Source: Gigantopelta aegis (lineage: Eukaryota > Mollusca > Gastropoda > Neomphalida > Peltospiridae). From it: DNA of 64,000 bases. A program made the translations under genes and the position numbers. Positions within the stretch are counted from its first letter, which is position 1, and each line of letters starts with the position of its first letter. Below the pieces are notes generated by a model. The model saw nothing but the letters and a program-made list of their open reading frames with translations. It was not told the origin of the DNA and did no database searches. Location of the stretch: contig NC_054706.1 in NCBI RefSeq assembly GCF_016097555.1, positions 76,332,417-76,396,416 on the forward strand, read 5' to 3'. Shown here piece after piece: positions 12,161-23,552 of this stretch.

Positions 12161-12992
12161 CCATCTCTTGGGAGTAAGAATCGGATAACGTAGCTCCACT
12201 CGTACCTTGAAGGACCTATTCTGTAAGAAATTTGAGATAAATTCAGGCATACAGCCTCTTAGGCCCATGCCATGGAGGTCTTTCAAAATCCCATACTTTA
12301 ACGTGGTATCATAAGCTTTCTCGAGGTAAAAAAAAGACCGGTACCAAATGCTGGTTATGGATAAAAGCATCCCTACAAAACGTTTCAAATCTAACTAGAT
12401 GATCGACCGTGCTATGTCTAGGCCTGAACCCACATTGCACGTTAGTAAGCAATGTGTAGGACTCGAGATACCAGACAAGTTTACGATTGATCATTCTTTC
12501 CATGGTTTTACAAATGCAACTTGTCAAAGCAATAGGGCGATAACTGGTAGGATTTGTTGGATCCTTACCAGGCTTAGGAATAGGAATGACAATGGCTTTT
12601 CTCCAATCGGAGGGAAAGTCACCCGAAATCCAGATTTGGTTAAAGATATGTAATAGAACCATTAAGGATGATTCAGGTAAGTGTTGTTCTACTGAGGTAT
12701 CATGGGCTCTACGTAGAGCGTCCTGCAACTCCTCCAAAGAGAAGTGCCTGTTGTATACTTCAGCATTTTCAGATTGAAAGTTAATAGGTTGCTTTTCAGC
12801 TTTATTTCTGACAGATGTAAAAGCATCTGTACTGAAAGAAGAAGAAGAGTTATGAGAGAAATTGTCTGCCAGTGCATTGGCAATGTCACGATGAGACGTC
12901 ATTGACAGACAAATAGCGAACTGTATTATTGGATTTTTTCCCCTTGATTTTACGTATCGTATCCCAGACAGATTTCACTTGAAGTGAGTCTA
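12161..12992 (-). mobile_element. LINE copy A, 5' section (RT fingers)
   Basis: Upstream part of copy A. It includes FSLEELQDALRRAHDTS, a SGDFPSDWRKAIVIPIPKPG block, TSYRPIALTSCICKTMERMI, CGFRPRHSTVDHLVRFE and ILKDLHGMGLRGCMPEFIS, which are standard RT blocks 0-4 of LINEs. It joins in order to 10376 if copy B and one target duplication are removed. Similarity stops near 12992 (DSLQVKSVWDTIRKIKG), so the copy is 5'-truncated with no endonuclease domain. Confidence 0.85.
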
Positions 12993-13073
12993 TGTTCTAA
13001 ATAAGGATATGTCTTTGTTTATTTACAAACAACAAAAATTACACGTACATGTACCAGTTACTTTTATTTCAGT

Positions 13074-13389
13074 ATGTTTCAAAGACCAGCGAACTTCGAG
13101 CAGATGGGTTACAAACTGGCGCTGAGCGATGACGAGACTGTAGCCACAGTACGCATGCCTGGATTGTCTATTGAAGACTTCGATAGAGATGGTAATTAAA
13201 AACACATTCACCTGTTGATGTTTAACTAAAGACGGATCTTAATTAACGGCCCTACATCATAGCTTGTTATAACTCGCTTGGTTTGCCACATATATTCTGA
13301 AGATAATGCAATACCGTGAAATAAAGCTCAAAAGTTGCTAAAAAAAATAAACACCCCCCCCCCCCCAAAAAAAAAAACATAATAATAAT

Positions 13390-13455
<66 letters not shown>

Positions 13456-16400
13456 ATAATAAAAAAATAATAATAATAATTAATTAATTAATAAAAAAAA
13501 AAATAAAAAAGACAACTTGCCCATATAAAATGACGTCATGAGATATGACGTTCCCTGACGACGTAATTGTTTCGTTCATCGAGACTTGAACAAACTCCCG
13601 TTGCAACGTCTGGACCAATGGGATGACGTTATATTGTAATAATTCCAATCTCTAAAAATCCCTTTATTATAAACCCTTGGATTGGTTAAATTCGTATCAC
13701 GTGATGATAAAAACTGACATTCATAGCACCATGAATCTCAGTTTAGCACTATTTTTGGCTATATAGCCGGAACTACTTTATGAATTATGTCAACAAAGGA
13801 ATCCCCGAGGAATTTCCTTGAGATTCTATTTTTAGACATCAAACAGTAATCGTCTGCCGTCAAACTTGTAACTAAAAATCTTCATATATACATTATACCA
13901 TACAAAATAGGTCGCTTCAGACATTTTTTATTAAAGGTTAAAAGTTATTGAAATTACTTACGTTACATGTTTATAGTGAATTCAAAATCCCACAGCTAAA
14001 AATCTATTTTGTCGATCCAAAAAAAGTGTATAATTCCAATGGAATTTGGTCTTTTACAAAAGCGATTTCAAAAACAAAATTCAGTCAGTTCATGCCAACC
14101 ATTAGCAGTAACGCGCATTCAACGGCATTGTAGTATGACGTACACGGTACACAACACATAGCCACTGCGATCCAATCTTTAAACGACTCGGGTTTTGAAA
14201 CTAGGCATATCATGTACATGTCGGGACACAGGCACGAAGCTTCAATTCGAAGCTACAACAGAGAATGTTCCACTTTCCAAAAACGAAACAATAGCATGGC
14301 ACTGTCAAATGTCACGAATACTTGTGTTGCACCACTTGAAGTCACACATGCCAAAACCATCCTGTGTTGCCACTTCCACAATTACAAGGCCAGTAAACAC
14401 AGAAACTCGCGACACACCTGTTTCATCCATTTCCGGAAACATTGAAACCACTTCCTCCATGTCAAATCTATCAACACATGGAATTTTCACGCACTCAAAT
14501 ATTTTATAATTGTAATTTCAACGTCGTAATTGGTAAATCTGGACAGTAATAAAAAAATGGCGCCCATCCACAGTTCGTAGTTAAATATTCATACACCAAC
14601 CGCTTCACATATAAATTATACCATACAAAATAGATCGCTTCAGACATTTTTATTACATGTTAAAAGTTATTAAAATTACTTACGTTATATGTTTCTAGTG
14701 AATTCAAAATGTTTCTACTTGGTATTGATATTTAATGCAAAAAATTAATATGAATTGTATTAATGATTGTAACATTGTCATTCTCTCATTCGGCTATTGA
14801 CGGAAAAAGCCGAAACTACCATAGGCATTCCGCTAATGTTGAGTATGAATTTCGTGTTAATAAAATAGTAAATAGTTGGAAAATAGAGTTCACTTTTTAT
14901 TTTAAAGAGGTTTACATTAATGACATGGTTATGTGTTTGGAATTATAAGAATTGAACATGAATATTTTTGAGTTTCATGCTAGTATGAAACGCAAAACCG
15001 CTTTACACACTTTAGTATGAATGGCGTAGCGCGTTAGCGCGAAGCCATTCATACAGTGTGTAAAGCGGTTTTGCGTTTCATACTAGCATGAAACTCAAAA
15101 CATTTCACGTTCAATTCTTAAATGAATGTAACGGACATTTAATTATTTTCATGTTAAAGGGACATTCCCGAGTTTGCTGCAATTTTAAAGATGTTATCGA
15201 CTAACAGAGACTTTTTAACGATTGTCATTATATATTAAATATATTTTTCTGTATAACATATTAGTGGCTGTATATTAAATATGCTTCTGGTCGTTCTAAT
15301 ATTTGTACTAAGTTAAAGGGACATTGTCGAGTTTGCTGCATTGTAAGATGTTTCAGACTAATAAAATATTTCTACGATTAAACTTACATATTAAATATAT
15401 TTTCTTGTTTAGAATATCAGTGTCTGTATATTCAATGTGTTTCTGGTCGTCTTAATATTTGTAAGAAGCCCAAACTGGATTTTGTCTTCAAATAATTTCG
15501 TACGTACGAAAAAATAATATTTTAGGAAACAAAATGAAATTCAACCTAATACAAATATTAGAACGATCAGAAACACGTTTAATATACAGCCACTAATATT
15601 TTATGCGGAAAAATATATTTGATATGTAATTACAATCGTTAAAAAGTCTCTGTTAGTCGATAACATCTTAAAAATTGCAGCAAACTCAGGAATGTCCCTT
15701 TAAATTTCCTTTTATTTCCTAAAATATGTTTTTTTTCGTACGTACGAATGAATGAATCAATCAATCAATTAATGTTTAACGACACTCCAGCACGAAAAAT
15801 ACATCGGTTATTGGGTGTCAAACTATGGTAATGCAAACAAATAAAGTGATGATCAACATCAATATAAAAATTCAAGATTTAAATAAAAACAGTGTAAAGA
15901 ACTGTGCAAAAATACAAATATCAGAGATAGATACTGACTTTTACTCAAAATTTCAATTGTATCTCGAAGAAAACAAGGGGATTTGTGCTGTATTGGCCAT
16001 TCTCAAAGAGATGTTACACCCGTGTACCACGGTGGGGTTACAGCACGCGCACGGGACACTTCATACATGATACTAACTAAAAATCTATGTTCATCAATGT
16101 AGTACTCAAACTCAAACATTTGTGGTCTGGTTCATGGACTATATTATGTAGCGGACTAAATTTAGTCAGGAACATCTGGGACTTAGGGACGAACTACTGT
16201 TTGGACTTCGCTGGTTGTTCGACTAGGGCTAAGGTCTCACTACACAGATGTCATCTGCCATTGAAACCCATTTTAAACTGCCTAACTTAAAATGAAGATT
16301 ACCAACAGAACGGGTTCTCGTTGGCACTAACAACATTTACCACTGAGAACATACATTATATAAACATATATTTGTACTCCAAAATTGAGAACATTTCAGT

Positions 16401-17743
16401 ACCGATCTCAACAGGTGGTTCATTAACCGATTCAATCCAGCTGTCTCTTCCGCTATTTACCCATGTTACAAAAGGTCAATGCACAATATTACAAAATAAC
16501 AAGGGCAAAATACAGCAAGAAGGCTTACCATTAAAAATTCATATTGTTTTAATTCTTCTACAATTGTATGTTAACTTCAATATATGTCACAATTAGGAAC
16601 TACAGTGGATCGTGATCAATGAACTCTCACCCGGAAGTCAATTGTCTTATGAGACCTAAATGAGCATGGCCACCACCGTTGTTTCTTTTGTCACTTGACT
16701 GCAAATTTATTCTGGGAAAACTTAGTGTGTAGAGTGTGTACGCATAAGACAGTGACGTCACCACCTAATACGTGTGACACACTCTCAAGATTTCTCTCTT
16801 GAAATAGTTATCTGCTAGTAAATGGAATTATTTGATTGTAATTTTTTACAGGCATATATCTCAAGGAATAAACTTTATGTTTCAAAGCAAAAATTAATAA
16901 TTATGTTTGGCGGGAACCGTCATTAAATTGCAACTTTGACACAGCACCTTTAAATTGTTTATTGTGTTGTTGTTTTTCTCAGGTAATCCAAAAATTACAA
17001 GCCTGCTGCATATCGTTTCTTCCATGAATTGCTTTGTGCAAGACAAGGCTCTGGACAGTTCGGGTCGGACATTTTATGGTTACGAAAAACTACTACGAGC
17101 TGCTGTCATCTTTATGGCGTCAACGGAATTAGAGATACACGAGGCCATGTATGATGGAGCGGTACCAAAATGGCCTCTTGATTATAAGATGAAACTTAAC
17201 GATGTTGGAAACTCATCTATAGGTACCACTGGCGAACTAACAGTTGCTTCTACTGGGCAGACGTTGTTCCGAACCGGCTACCGGTTTGTTCACGTCAACC
17301 CGATAACTAGACGATCAATGCCTTTACCTGATTGGTGGAGAGAAAAACATTGTAATGACGTCATTGCTAAGGAACCTTTGATAGTACAGAGAACTCCCAG
17401 ACCAGGTGATACTCATGTTTTCAAGGTAAGAGTCATGTGGACTGATACGGACAATAACAATCACGCAACCTGGACGTCATATGTTCAGTTCTCTATCAAC
17501 GCTATGCATGATGGGATAAGGAAGAATTTCTACAAGAACGTCAATGAAGAGGTCGTGCGAAGAGGCCTGCGGAAAATCAGGATGCGGTTTATGAGAGAAA
17601 GTCTTGAAGGCGTTGAGTTGATCGTTCACAGCTGGGGAAGTGCAGAAGACGACACAACAGTTTGCTGTGAAATAGAAAATGCGGATGGGAAAGTTGTATT
17701 TCACACCACGCTCGGCTATCCCAGCTGTGTAGCAAAAATGTAA
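13074..17743 (+). CDS. Hotdog-fold acyl thioesterase-like protein, two coding exons (13074-13191, 16983-17743)
   Basis: Exon 1 begins one base after a splice acceptor (TTTTATTTCAG, AG at 13071-13072). Its ATG opens MFQRPANFEQMGYKLAL, and it ends at 13191 before GTAATT in phase 1. Exon 2 follows TGTTTTTCTCAG and starts in matching phase, joining ...EDFDRDG to NPKITSLLHIV. The product is 292 aa. Residues about 194-200 read DTDNNNH, the D-x-D-x3-H pattern of hotdog thioesterases. LPDWWREKH (about 156-164) is typical of a mollusc-expanded acyl-ACP-thioesterase-like family that I recognise from memory. A double hotdog fold is likely; the substrate (fatty acyl thioester) is inferred. There is no signal peptide or membrane segment, so it is probably cytosolic. 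An upstream non-coding exon is expected but was not located. AATAAA at 18003 is a candidate polyadenylation signal. Confidence 0.9.
13345..13512. repeat. Poly-C/poly-A and TA microsatellite
   Basis: C-run, A-run, ATA/AAT triplets flanking about 75 bases of (TA)n, then A-rich tail. Confidence 0.95.
13882..14712. repeat. Pair of about 105-bp direct repeats
   Basis: 13882-13992 and 14609-14712 share TTATACCATACAAAATAG, TCGCTTCAGACATTTTTATT and AATTACTTACGTTA...TAGTGAATTCAAAAT. The 620 bases between them hold an open frame (14195-14509) without recognisable similarity. The pair may be the ends of an element. Confidence 0.6.
14945..15120. mobile_element. Long hairpin MITE
   Basis: Nearly perfect inverted repeat with arms of about 80 bases, beginning TAAGAATTGAAC and mirrored at the right end. 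The arms contain GCAAAACCGCTTTACACAC and its inverse, around a short GTAGCGCGTTAGCGCGAAG loop. Non-coding and able to form a cruciform. Confidence 0.8.
15155..15312 (-). mobile_element. TTAA-type MITE family R, partial copy
   Basis: About half of the R element (AGGGACATTC end, ATGTTATCGACTAACAGAGAC) in the opposite orientation to the full copy that follows directly. Confidence 0.75.
15313..15703 (+). mobile_element. TTAA-type MITE family R, full copy
   Basis: About 390 bases bounded by TTAAAGGGACATT...TTTGCTGCA and its inverse TGCAGCAAACTC...AATGTCCCTTTAA. The centre carries the palindromic TTCGTACGTACGAA. TTAA at both edges fits a TTAA-targeting transposase acting in trans. Other copies: 22984-23372, 28316-28660, 29147-29500 (truncated), with halves at 28178, 41640 and 49583. 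Confidence 0.85.
15745..16060 (-). mobile_element. LINE-tailed short retroposon (family S), copy 1
   Basis: About 310-base element whose sense is minus here. Its head has GTGCTGTAACC...GGTGTAAC, and its tail is GACACCCAATAACCGATGTA, GTGTCGTTAAACAT and a CATT-like simple repeat (seen here as GAATGAATGAATC). The tail matches the 3' end of LINE copy B (10377-10445). An 81-residue plus-strand frame through it recurs in other copies only because the copies are near-identical. Confidence 0.8.
16061..16980. other. Intronic stretch without recognised feature
   Basis: 16061-16195 is duplicated at 29015-29149, downstream of another S retroposon copy. The remainder is unique-looking, with short open frames lacking similarity. 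Confidence 0.5.
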
Positions 17744-18291
17744 GATGACCAGTTTCAATATGTATAGACCTCATTGAGGGGTCATTGATGACTGACTCGT
17801 TAAAACGGCAACTTAAAGTTTTGATATTTACAATTAATATGTGTTTGTGTATATATGACTGTGTACGAACGGGAGTGTACATTAATTTGACTAAATGACT
17901 AGCTGTGATTTTCTGTACCGCTAGCTGCATTATTAACTACGACCTATGCGGTAGTTAATAATGACACTAACGATACAGAAATTCACTTCCGTCTGACTCG
18001 GTAATAAAGACAGTTTCGGGAGCACGTATGCACATATTTTTCAGTGGAATAAACACAGGTAACAAATCGTACATTATGACGTATATTAAATTTAATTTAA
18101 TACTGACGATGCAAATAAATGCATTCTTGGTGAAAATACGCTAACAAATCAGAACAGCGAGTCCAGTGTCATTGTCCGACAATGTGTAACGGACATAGTT
18201 GACCGGACACAATATTTCATATGTAATTTAATAGTCACGATCTACTATACATCTGCAATTATTAATATTATGCACAACCATTAAGCATTCC

Positions 18292-18300
<9 letters not shown>
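17744..18300 (+). other. 3' flank of thioesterase gene, duplicated downstream
   Basis: The probable 3' UTR with AATAAA at 18003. From about 17790 the sequence is repeated at 20500-20880 (GTACGAACGG...GTGTACATTAATTTGAC, then GCATTATTAACTAC and its inverse GTAGTTAATAATG, which can pair as a hairpin). Confidence 0.7.

Positions 18301-18380
<80 letters not shown>
18295..18380. repeat. TA/CA microsatellite
   Basis: (TA)n to 18352, then (CA)n. Confidence 0.97.
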
Positions 18381-18383
<3 letters not shown>

Positions 18384-18527
18384 ATAACACACACCACGGT
18401 ATTTGATATCAGTCGTGGTGCACTGGTTGGAACTAGAAATAGCCCAATGGGACCAGCGACGGGGATCGATCCCAAACCAACCGCGCATCAAGTTTGCGTT
18501 TTACCACTGGGCTGCAACTCGCCCAGG
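18381..18527 (-). mobile_element. SINE-A, head part
   Basis: Reverse complement shows a tRNA-like head with GCCCAGTGGTAAAACGCA and GGGATCGATCCCCGTCGCTG, then AGTGCACCACGACTG. The microsatellite replaces its 3' half. Confidence 0.8.
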
Positions 18528-18544
18528 TCACTATCCATCAGCAA

Positions 18545-18676
18545 TTATTAATATTATGCACAAATACTGTTACTAGGTAGATGTTTTGGGTTAGATTATG
18601 TATTTAGCTGTTATTAATATTATGCACAAATACTGTTACTAGGTAGATGTTTTGGGTTAAATTATGTATTTAGCTG
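18545..18676. repeat. Tandem duplication of a 66-bp unit
   Basis: TTATTAATATTATGCACAAA...TTAGCTG occurs twice in a row at a 66-base period. The unit start also appears in the duplicated flank (18258, 20841). Confidence 0.85.
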
Positions 18677-20499
18677 TTATTACAGCAAAATTTACACTTT
18701 ATAACGCAATCTATATAGGCCTACTTAATTTGCAGCAAACGAAATATTTAGTCAAACAGGCGCGTGTGCAGGAAACTGTTTAGACTGGCTAGTGGTGTTT
18801 TTAGGGGAGGGGTCGGGTCATGCGTCCCCGGAAATACATTGAAAACATAGCACACGTGTGGGGAAGGGGACTGTTCTGATCGGAATATTACATATACTAG
18901 TCCGTCCCATCCTCCTACAAAAATGTTGGGGGGTGGTAAATAATGTCAGTTTGGTTTGACGTAAAAATTAAAATAAACGTGTTTTGGATATAACAAAAAT
19001 ATACTATTGTTGTCTGTAATTTAGAAAACAAACGGTCAGTGAACTTTGGAAAACTATAGAACAATGGTTACAGCAAAAAAAACGAATATATTCAGCTTAA
19101 TAAAAGTATGGTTATATTCGGCAGCATGCATGCAAATCATAAGTTTGTGAATTGGCTTATTATCAATGTAAAGCATTATATATATAGAACAAAACTTCAA
19201 AATAATATACTTCATATAACTGGAATTAAAAATGTAATTACAGATAAATTACAAATAGAGAAATAAAAACTGTTCAAATAAAGAGTTTGATGAAAACTGG
19301 GCACCTTGGCAAAGATGTCTAGAAAATTAAACTTAGCCTTAATAGTTAAAAATAACTCCAATATAAGACACATACTGTTGTTGTTTGTTTTGTGTTTTTG
19401 TAACTAAAAGCCAATAACGTTGTTTTCTATATTTGGAAATATGGATTTTTTTTTCTTCTTTTCTCTCTGTATATCTGTTTAATTTCTCTTTTATTATATA
19501 TTTATTCTGTCATTAATTTTGTGCTCCAAAATTGACTGTTTCAATTAACTAGTAATTTTATTGAATGCACTTTATATTTATGTATCTATTGTAAGATAAT
19601 GATTTCAGGGCCCCAACCCTGACATTATCAGTATATAACTATCTGAGGCAATAAAAAAATAAAAAATTGAAAGAAAGAAAGTGGAAATTAAAACAAAAAT
19701 AAATAAATATATAAACATTATGTTTCTATTATCTAACTATTACAACTGTGTTACTGTCACACACACTTCATTAAAACTGTAGGTTTGTATGTTCAAATGA
19801 TAATGATAATGGTAATTAATGATTTTTTTCTTTTTTTTCCTTTCCTTGCAAGAAAACCAAAGCAATCAGGGTGGGTGACAGCTCGCTAGATTCACCTTCT
19901 ATATATTTAACGTCACATCGGCTATATTGGGTGTCGAACGTTTGTAAATGCCGACCCCGGTGAAATAGTAGTTCGACCATCGAGCTGAATGAAGCCTAGT
20001 ACAGAGCGAGTTTTAATGGCTCAATGGGGATGTGTAAGACCAATACACCAACATCCTTCTCACTAATATAAGGGCAAAAACTAATTTGTCTGCAAATAAG
20101 TAGTATATTGTTTTACGTAACGTGAATAACAATGGGAATACAATGTAAACGTGTCCAGTACAATGGATATGCACCTCCGGAACAATGTGTCCCTGCCTCC
20201 GGAACAATGGTGATGTCTCCTTTTGTTCGTCTTATTACAAAGGAGATGTCTCCTATAGCCTCTATTAGAAACATACTTATCTGCCCTTGATTTTCATCGT
20301 GCTAAGCGGTCCCAATTAGCCACTAAATTATTTCCGGCGAGTTACGCTCCAGTCGCTTCAAACAAAGGCCCTTTGTTACTACTGAATTGTGGAGTAGTTT
20401 TCTATTACTATTATTGTTCGTCAGATTGTGTGCAATCTCCTTCTTTTACAGAAAAGAAAATGTACAATATGTTTTGTGCTCAACAAAAATACTTACGAA
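18677..20499. other. Gene-free stretch
   Basis: No gene. 19722-19910 is duplicated at 21070-21280 (GTTACTGTCACACAC..., GACAGCTCGCTAGATTCA). 19990-20075 resembles a degraded SINE-C (GAGCGAGTTTTAATGGCTCA). 20205-20290 is related to the 66-bp minisatellite at 21.7 kb (GGAGATGTCTCC, TTGTTCGTCTT). Confidence 0.6.
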
Positions 20500-20898
20500 C
20501 ACGTTAAAACGGCACCTTAATAAAGTTTTGATATTTGCAAGTAATATGCATGTGTTTGTGTATATATCTCTGTGTACGAACGGAAGTGTACATTAATTTG
20601 ACTAAATGACTAGCTGCGATTTCCTGTACCGCTAGCTGCATTATTAACTACGACCTATGCAGTAGTTAATAATGAAACTAACGATAAAAAATTCACTTCC
20701 TCGCCTACGATAAGGTTTCTATTGTCTGACTCGCAAATAAATCGGAACAGCGAATCCAGTGTCATTGTCAGACGGACATAGTGTAACGGACACAATTCCA
20801 TGTGTAATTTAATAGTTAAGATCGACTATCTACCTGCAATTATTAATATTATGCACAGACATTAAGCATTCCATGGTGTGTGTGTGTGTGTCTGTGTT

Positions 20899-20960
<62 letters not shown>

Positions 20961-21008
20961 TACATACATACATACATACAACTGTGTGTGTGTATTTATA
21001 CATATACA

Positions 21009-21051
<43 letters not shown>

Positions 21052-21280
21052 ACATCCCCCGTGGGACGTACTATAAACATAAAGTTTTTATTATCTATTA
21101 CAACGGTGTTACTGTCACACACAATTCATTAAAACTGCAGGTGTCTTTGTATGTTTAAATGAAATTATGATAATTAATGTGAGGCGAGATTGCAGCTTTG
21201 AAGCAAAAAATTTAAAATTTCCATGCAAGAAAACCAAAACAATCTGTGTGTGTGACAGCTCGCTAGATTCATCTCCTATA
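20500..21280 (+). repeat. Second copy of the duplicated gene flank
   Basis: Diverged copy of 17790-18300 followed by a copy of 19722-19910, in the same order and strand. A tandem segmental duplication of about 2.7 kb with later insertions in the first copy is the simplest reading. It does not include the thioesterase exons. Confidence 0.7.
20876..21050. repeat. Compound TG/TA/CA microsatellite
   Basis: (TG)n, (TA)n, (CA)n, ACAT units and a second (TG)n. It sits where the first flank copy also has a TA/CA array. Confidence 0.97.
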
Positions 21281-21338
21281 TTTAACACATGATCAGTTAT
21301 AACAAAACGCAATTTCATCAACTTAATTTTTACCTGTA

Positions 21339-21578
21339 TCATTCTTTATTTTTAAAGCATAGATGGGGACATTTATGATGCCAGGGATTGGCATGCATAA
21401 ATCTCAGCTGAAGATTCACAAGCAACTGTGACCATCGTTTTTCCAGCTGTGGTTTTGTTCCCGTTGTTGGAAGCTCCCTTTTTCGTAAACATTCCTGCAA
21501 CCTAGCCTTTGTAATTTTTTCTGGAGTTACATTTTCATCGCTGATCCATGAATTTATACCATGATCGTCCATGTTCAT
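21339..21578 (-). CDS. SAP-domain ORF, probably element-derived
   Basis: A 79-residue frame with two possible starts (ATG AAC ATG). Residues about 20-52 form a SAP domain (KARLQECLRKREL, TGTKPQLEKRWSQLL), a helix-extended-loop-helix DNA-binding motif. The frame ends in WHHKCPHLCFKNKE. Such N-terminal SAP modules occur in transposon proteins and chromatin proteins, and nothing downstream identifies which. The start region lies in a 56-bp tandem duplication. It could be a first exon or a remnant. Confidence 0.5.
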   Translation of the reverse strand: MNMDDHGINSWISDENVTPEKITKARLQECLRKRELPTTGTKPQLEKRWSQLLVNLQLRFMHANPWHHKCPHLCFKNKE

Positions 21579-21651
21579 TCAAACCGGAACGCGCCGCTGA
21601 TCCATGAATTTATACCATGATCGTCCATGTTCATTCAAACCGGAACGCGCC
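21540..21651. repeat. Tandem duplication of a 56-bp unit
   Basis: GCTGATCCATGAATTTATAC...GGAACGCGC occurs twice in succession with no visible difference. The proximal copy contains the start codons of the SAP ORF. Confidence 0.9.
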
Positions 21652-21715
21652 AGAAGTAGAGAGTGGTTAGGGGACGTAACTCTGCCTATTTATTTTTCGA
21701 ATTTCTAATAGAGGC

Positions 21716-22446
21716 TATTGTTCGTCTTTAGTACAGTGGAGATGTCTCTGATTGTTCATATTAGTACAATAGAAATGCACCTATTGTTCGTCTTTAGTAC
21801 AGTGGAGATATCTCTGATTGTTGACATTAGTACAATAGAAACGCACCTATTGTTCGTCTTTAGTACAGTGGAGATGTCTCTGATTGTTGATACCGGCCTC
21901 GGTGGCGTCGTGGCAGGCCATCGGTATACAGGCTGGTAGGTACTGGGTTCGGATCCCAGTCGAGGTATGGGATTTTTAATCCAGATACTGACTCCAAACC
22001 TTGAGTGAGTGCTCCGCAAGGCTCAATGGGTAGGTGTAAACCACTTGCACCGACCAGTGATCCATAACTGGTTCAACAAAGGCCATGGTTTGTGCTATCC
22101 TGCCTGTGGGAAGCGCAAATAAAAGATCCCTTGCTGCCAATCGGAAGAGTAGCCCATGTAGTGGCGACAGCGGGTTTCCTCTCAAAATCTGTGTGGTCCT
22201 GACCCATATGTCTGACGCCATATAACCGTAAATAAAATGTGTTGAGTGCGTCGTTAAATAAAACACTTCTTTCTTTCTTTCTGATTGTTGACATTAGTAC
22301 AATAGAAATGCACCTATGGTTCGTCTTTAGTACAGTGGAGATGTCTCTGATTGTTGACATTAGTACAATAGAAATGCACCAATGGTTCGTCTTTAGTACA
22401 GTGGAGATGTCTCTGATTGTTGACATTAGTACAATAGAACTGCACC
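21716..22446. repeat. 66-bp minisatellite interrupted by a SINE
   Basis: Units of 66 bases (GTTCGTCTTTAGTACAGTGG, GAGATGTCTCTGATTGTTGA, CATTAGTACAATAGAAATGC) lie at 21716-21890 and resume at 22280-22446. A SINE-B copy splits the array. Confidence 0.9.
21891..22279 (+). mobile_element. SINE-B, full length, with 12-bp target duplication
   Basis: tRNA-like head (GGTGGCGTCGTGGCAGGCCA, box-B-like GGGTTCGGATCCCAG), body with AAAAGATCCCTTGCTGC, and tail GACGCCATATAACCGTAAAT...GTCGTTAAATAAAACA followed by TTCTT repeats. TCTGATTGTTGA flanks it at 21879-21890 and 22280-22291. Confidence 0.92.
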
Positions 22447-22983
22447 TTAAATAGTTCGTGACGCAGTGACTTTTTAAGGAAGCCCCGTTTGACACTCTTT
22501 GCTTTTTTGTGCTCGATTTTGTAATTTGTATTTGTATCGATGATGGTAAAATTATAATTTTTAGCTCTAAGTCCCAGGAACTCTTCAATGACTGCACCGC
22601 CAGCTTCGTCTTTCATCAGTCCTGTAACTGTGTGCCTTGACATACAAAATAATGCATGGCCTGGGGGAACGTTGGACGTCAAACAAGTGACTGTTTTGTT
22701 GCATGAATTCGTAAGGGTCTAACAAATGTTCACTCGGAGCTGCCCTGATTTCCATGAACAAACTGTTAGTGTCGGTCATGAGAAGTCGCAAGCGGGCGTT
22801 GTACTGTTTGACCATGGTTTCATAATAGAAAGACAGAACGTGACGTTTAGCGTGTTCTAAAATACAAAATCCTACTGCAATGGGTTTGTTTACGGTAACC
22901 ATGGTTCTTTGCATTTCAGTTGCCATTAAGTCATCTGAAAAAATAATTACGTGTTTCAAATTTGATTTGGCAGTGTATCATCT

Positions 22984-23372
22984 TAAAGGGACATTCCTGA
23001 GTTTGCTGCATTGTAAGATGTTTCCGACTAATAAAATATTTCTACGATTAAACTTACATATTAAATATATTAACTTGTTTAGAATATCAGTGTCTGTATA
23101 TTCAATGTGTTTCTGGTAGTCTTAATATTTGTAAGAAGCCCAAACTGGATTTTGTCTTCAAATAATTTCATACGTACGAAAAAAACATATTTTAGGAAAT
23201 AAATGAAATTTAACGTAGTACAAATATTAGAACGATCAGAAACACGTTTCATATACAGCCACTTATATTTTATGCAGAAAAATATATTTGATATATAATT
23301 ACAATCGTTAAAAAGTCTCTGTTAGTCGATAACATCTTAAACATTGCAGCAAACTCAGGAATGTCCCTTTAA
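22984..23372 (+). mobile_element. TTAA-type MITE family R, full copy
   Basis: Bounded by TTAAAGGGACATTCCTGAG and its inverse CTCAGGAATGTCCCTTTAA. The central TACGTACGAA is present. It is inserted in the polymerase fossil. Confidence 0.9.
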
Positions 23373-23552
23373 TCGTTCTCGCTGTGCGACCAGTTCGACT
23401 TGTTTGTATTTTCTGACTGACTCTATGAATTTTCCGTAACACACATTCGACATTGCTTTGTACAGATCTTATGAACATTTGTCTCTAGCATGCTTGTGCT
23501 TTTCTATGTTCCGAGTTAGAAAAGGTTTTATCCACTTTGATTGCTTTGAATC

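Larger units (their letters stand above)
13192..16982 (+). other. Intron of the thioesterase-like gene
   Basis: A 3,791-base GT-AG intron in phase 1. It is filled with repeats: a C-run and TA array (13350-13510), TGACGTCA at 13531 and 16753, a 100-bp direct repeat (13882-13992 and 14609-14712), a hairpin MITE, TTAA MITEs and a retroposon. Nothing recognisable was found at 16196-16980. Confidence 0.85.

Noticed and set aside
14195-14509. 104-residue Thr/Ser-rich frame in the thioesterase intron
   Set aside because: No splice sites or similarity; lies between direct repeats.
15825-16070. Conserved 81-residue frame also at 28780 and 30280
   Set aside because: It is repeated only because it lies in near-identical copies of the family S retroposon, antisense to its direction; no domain.
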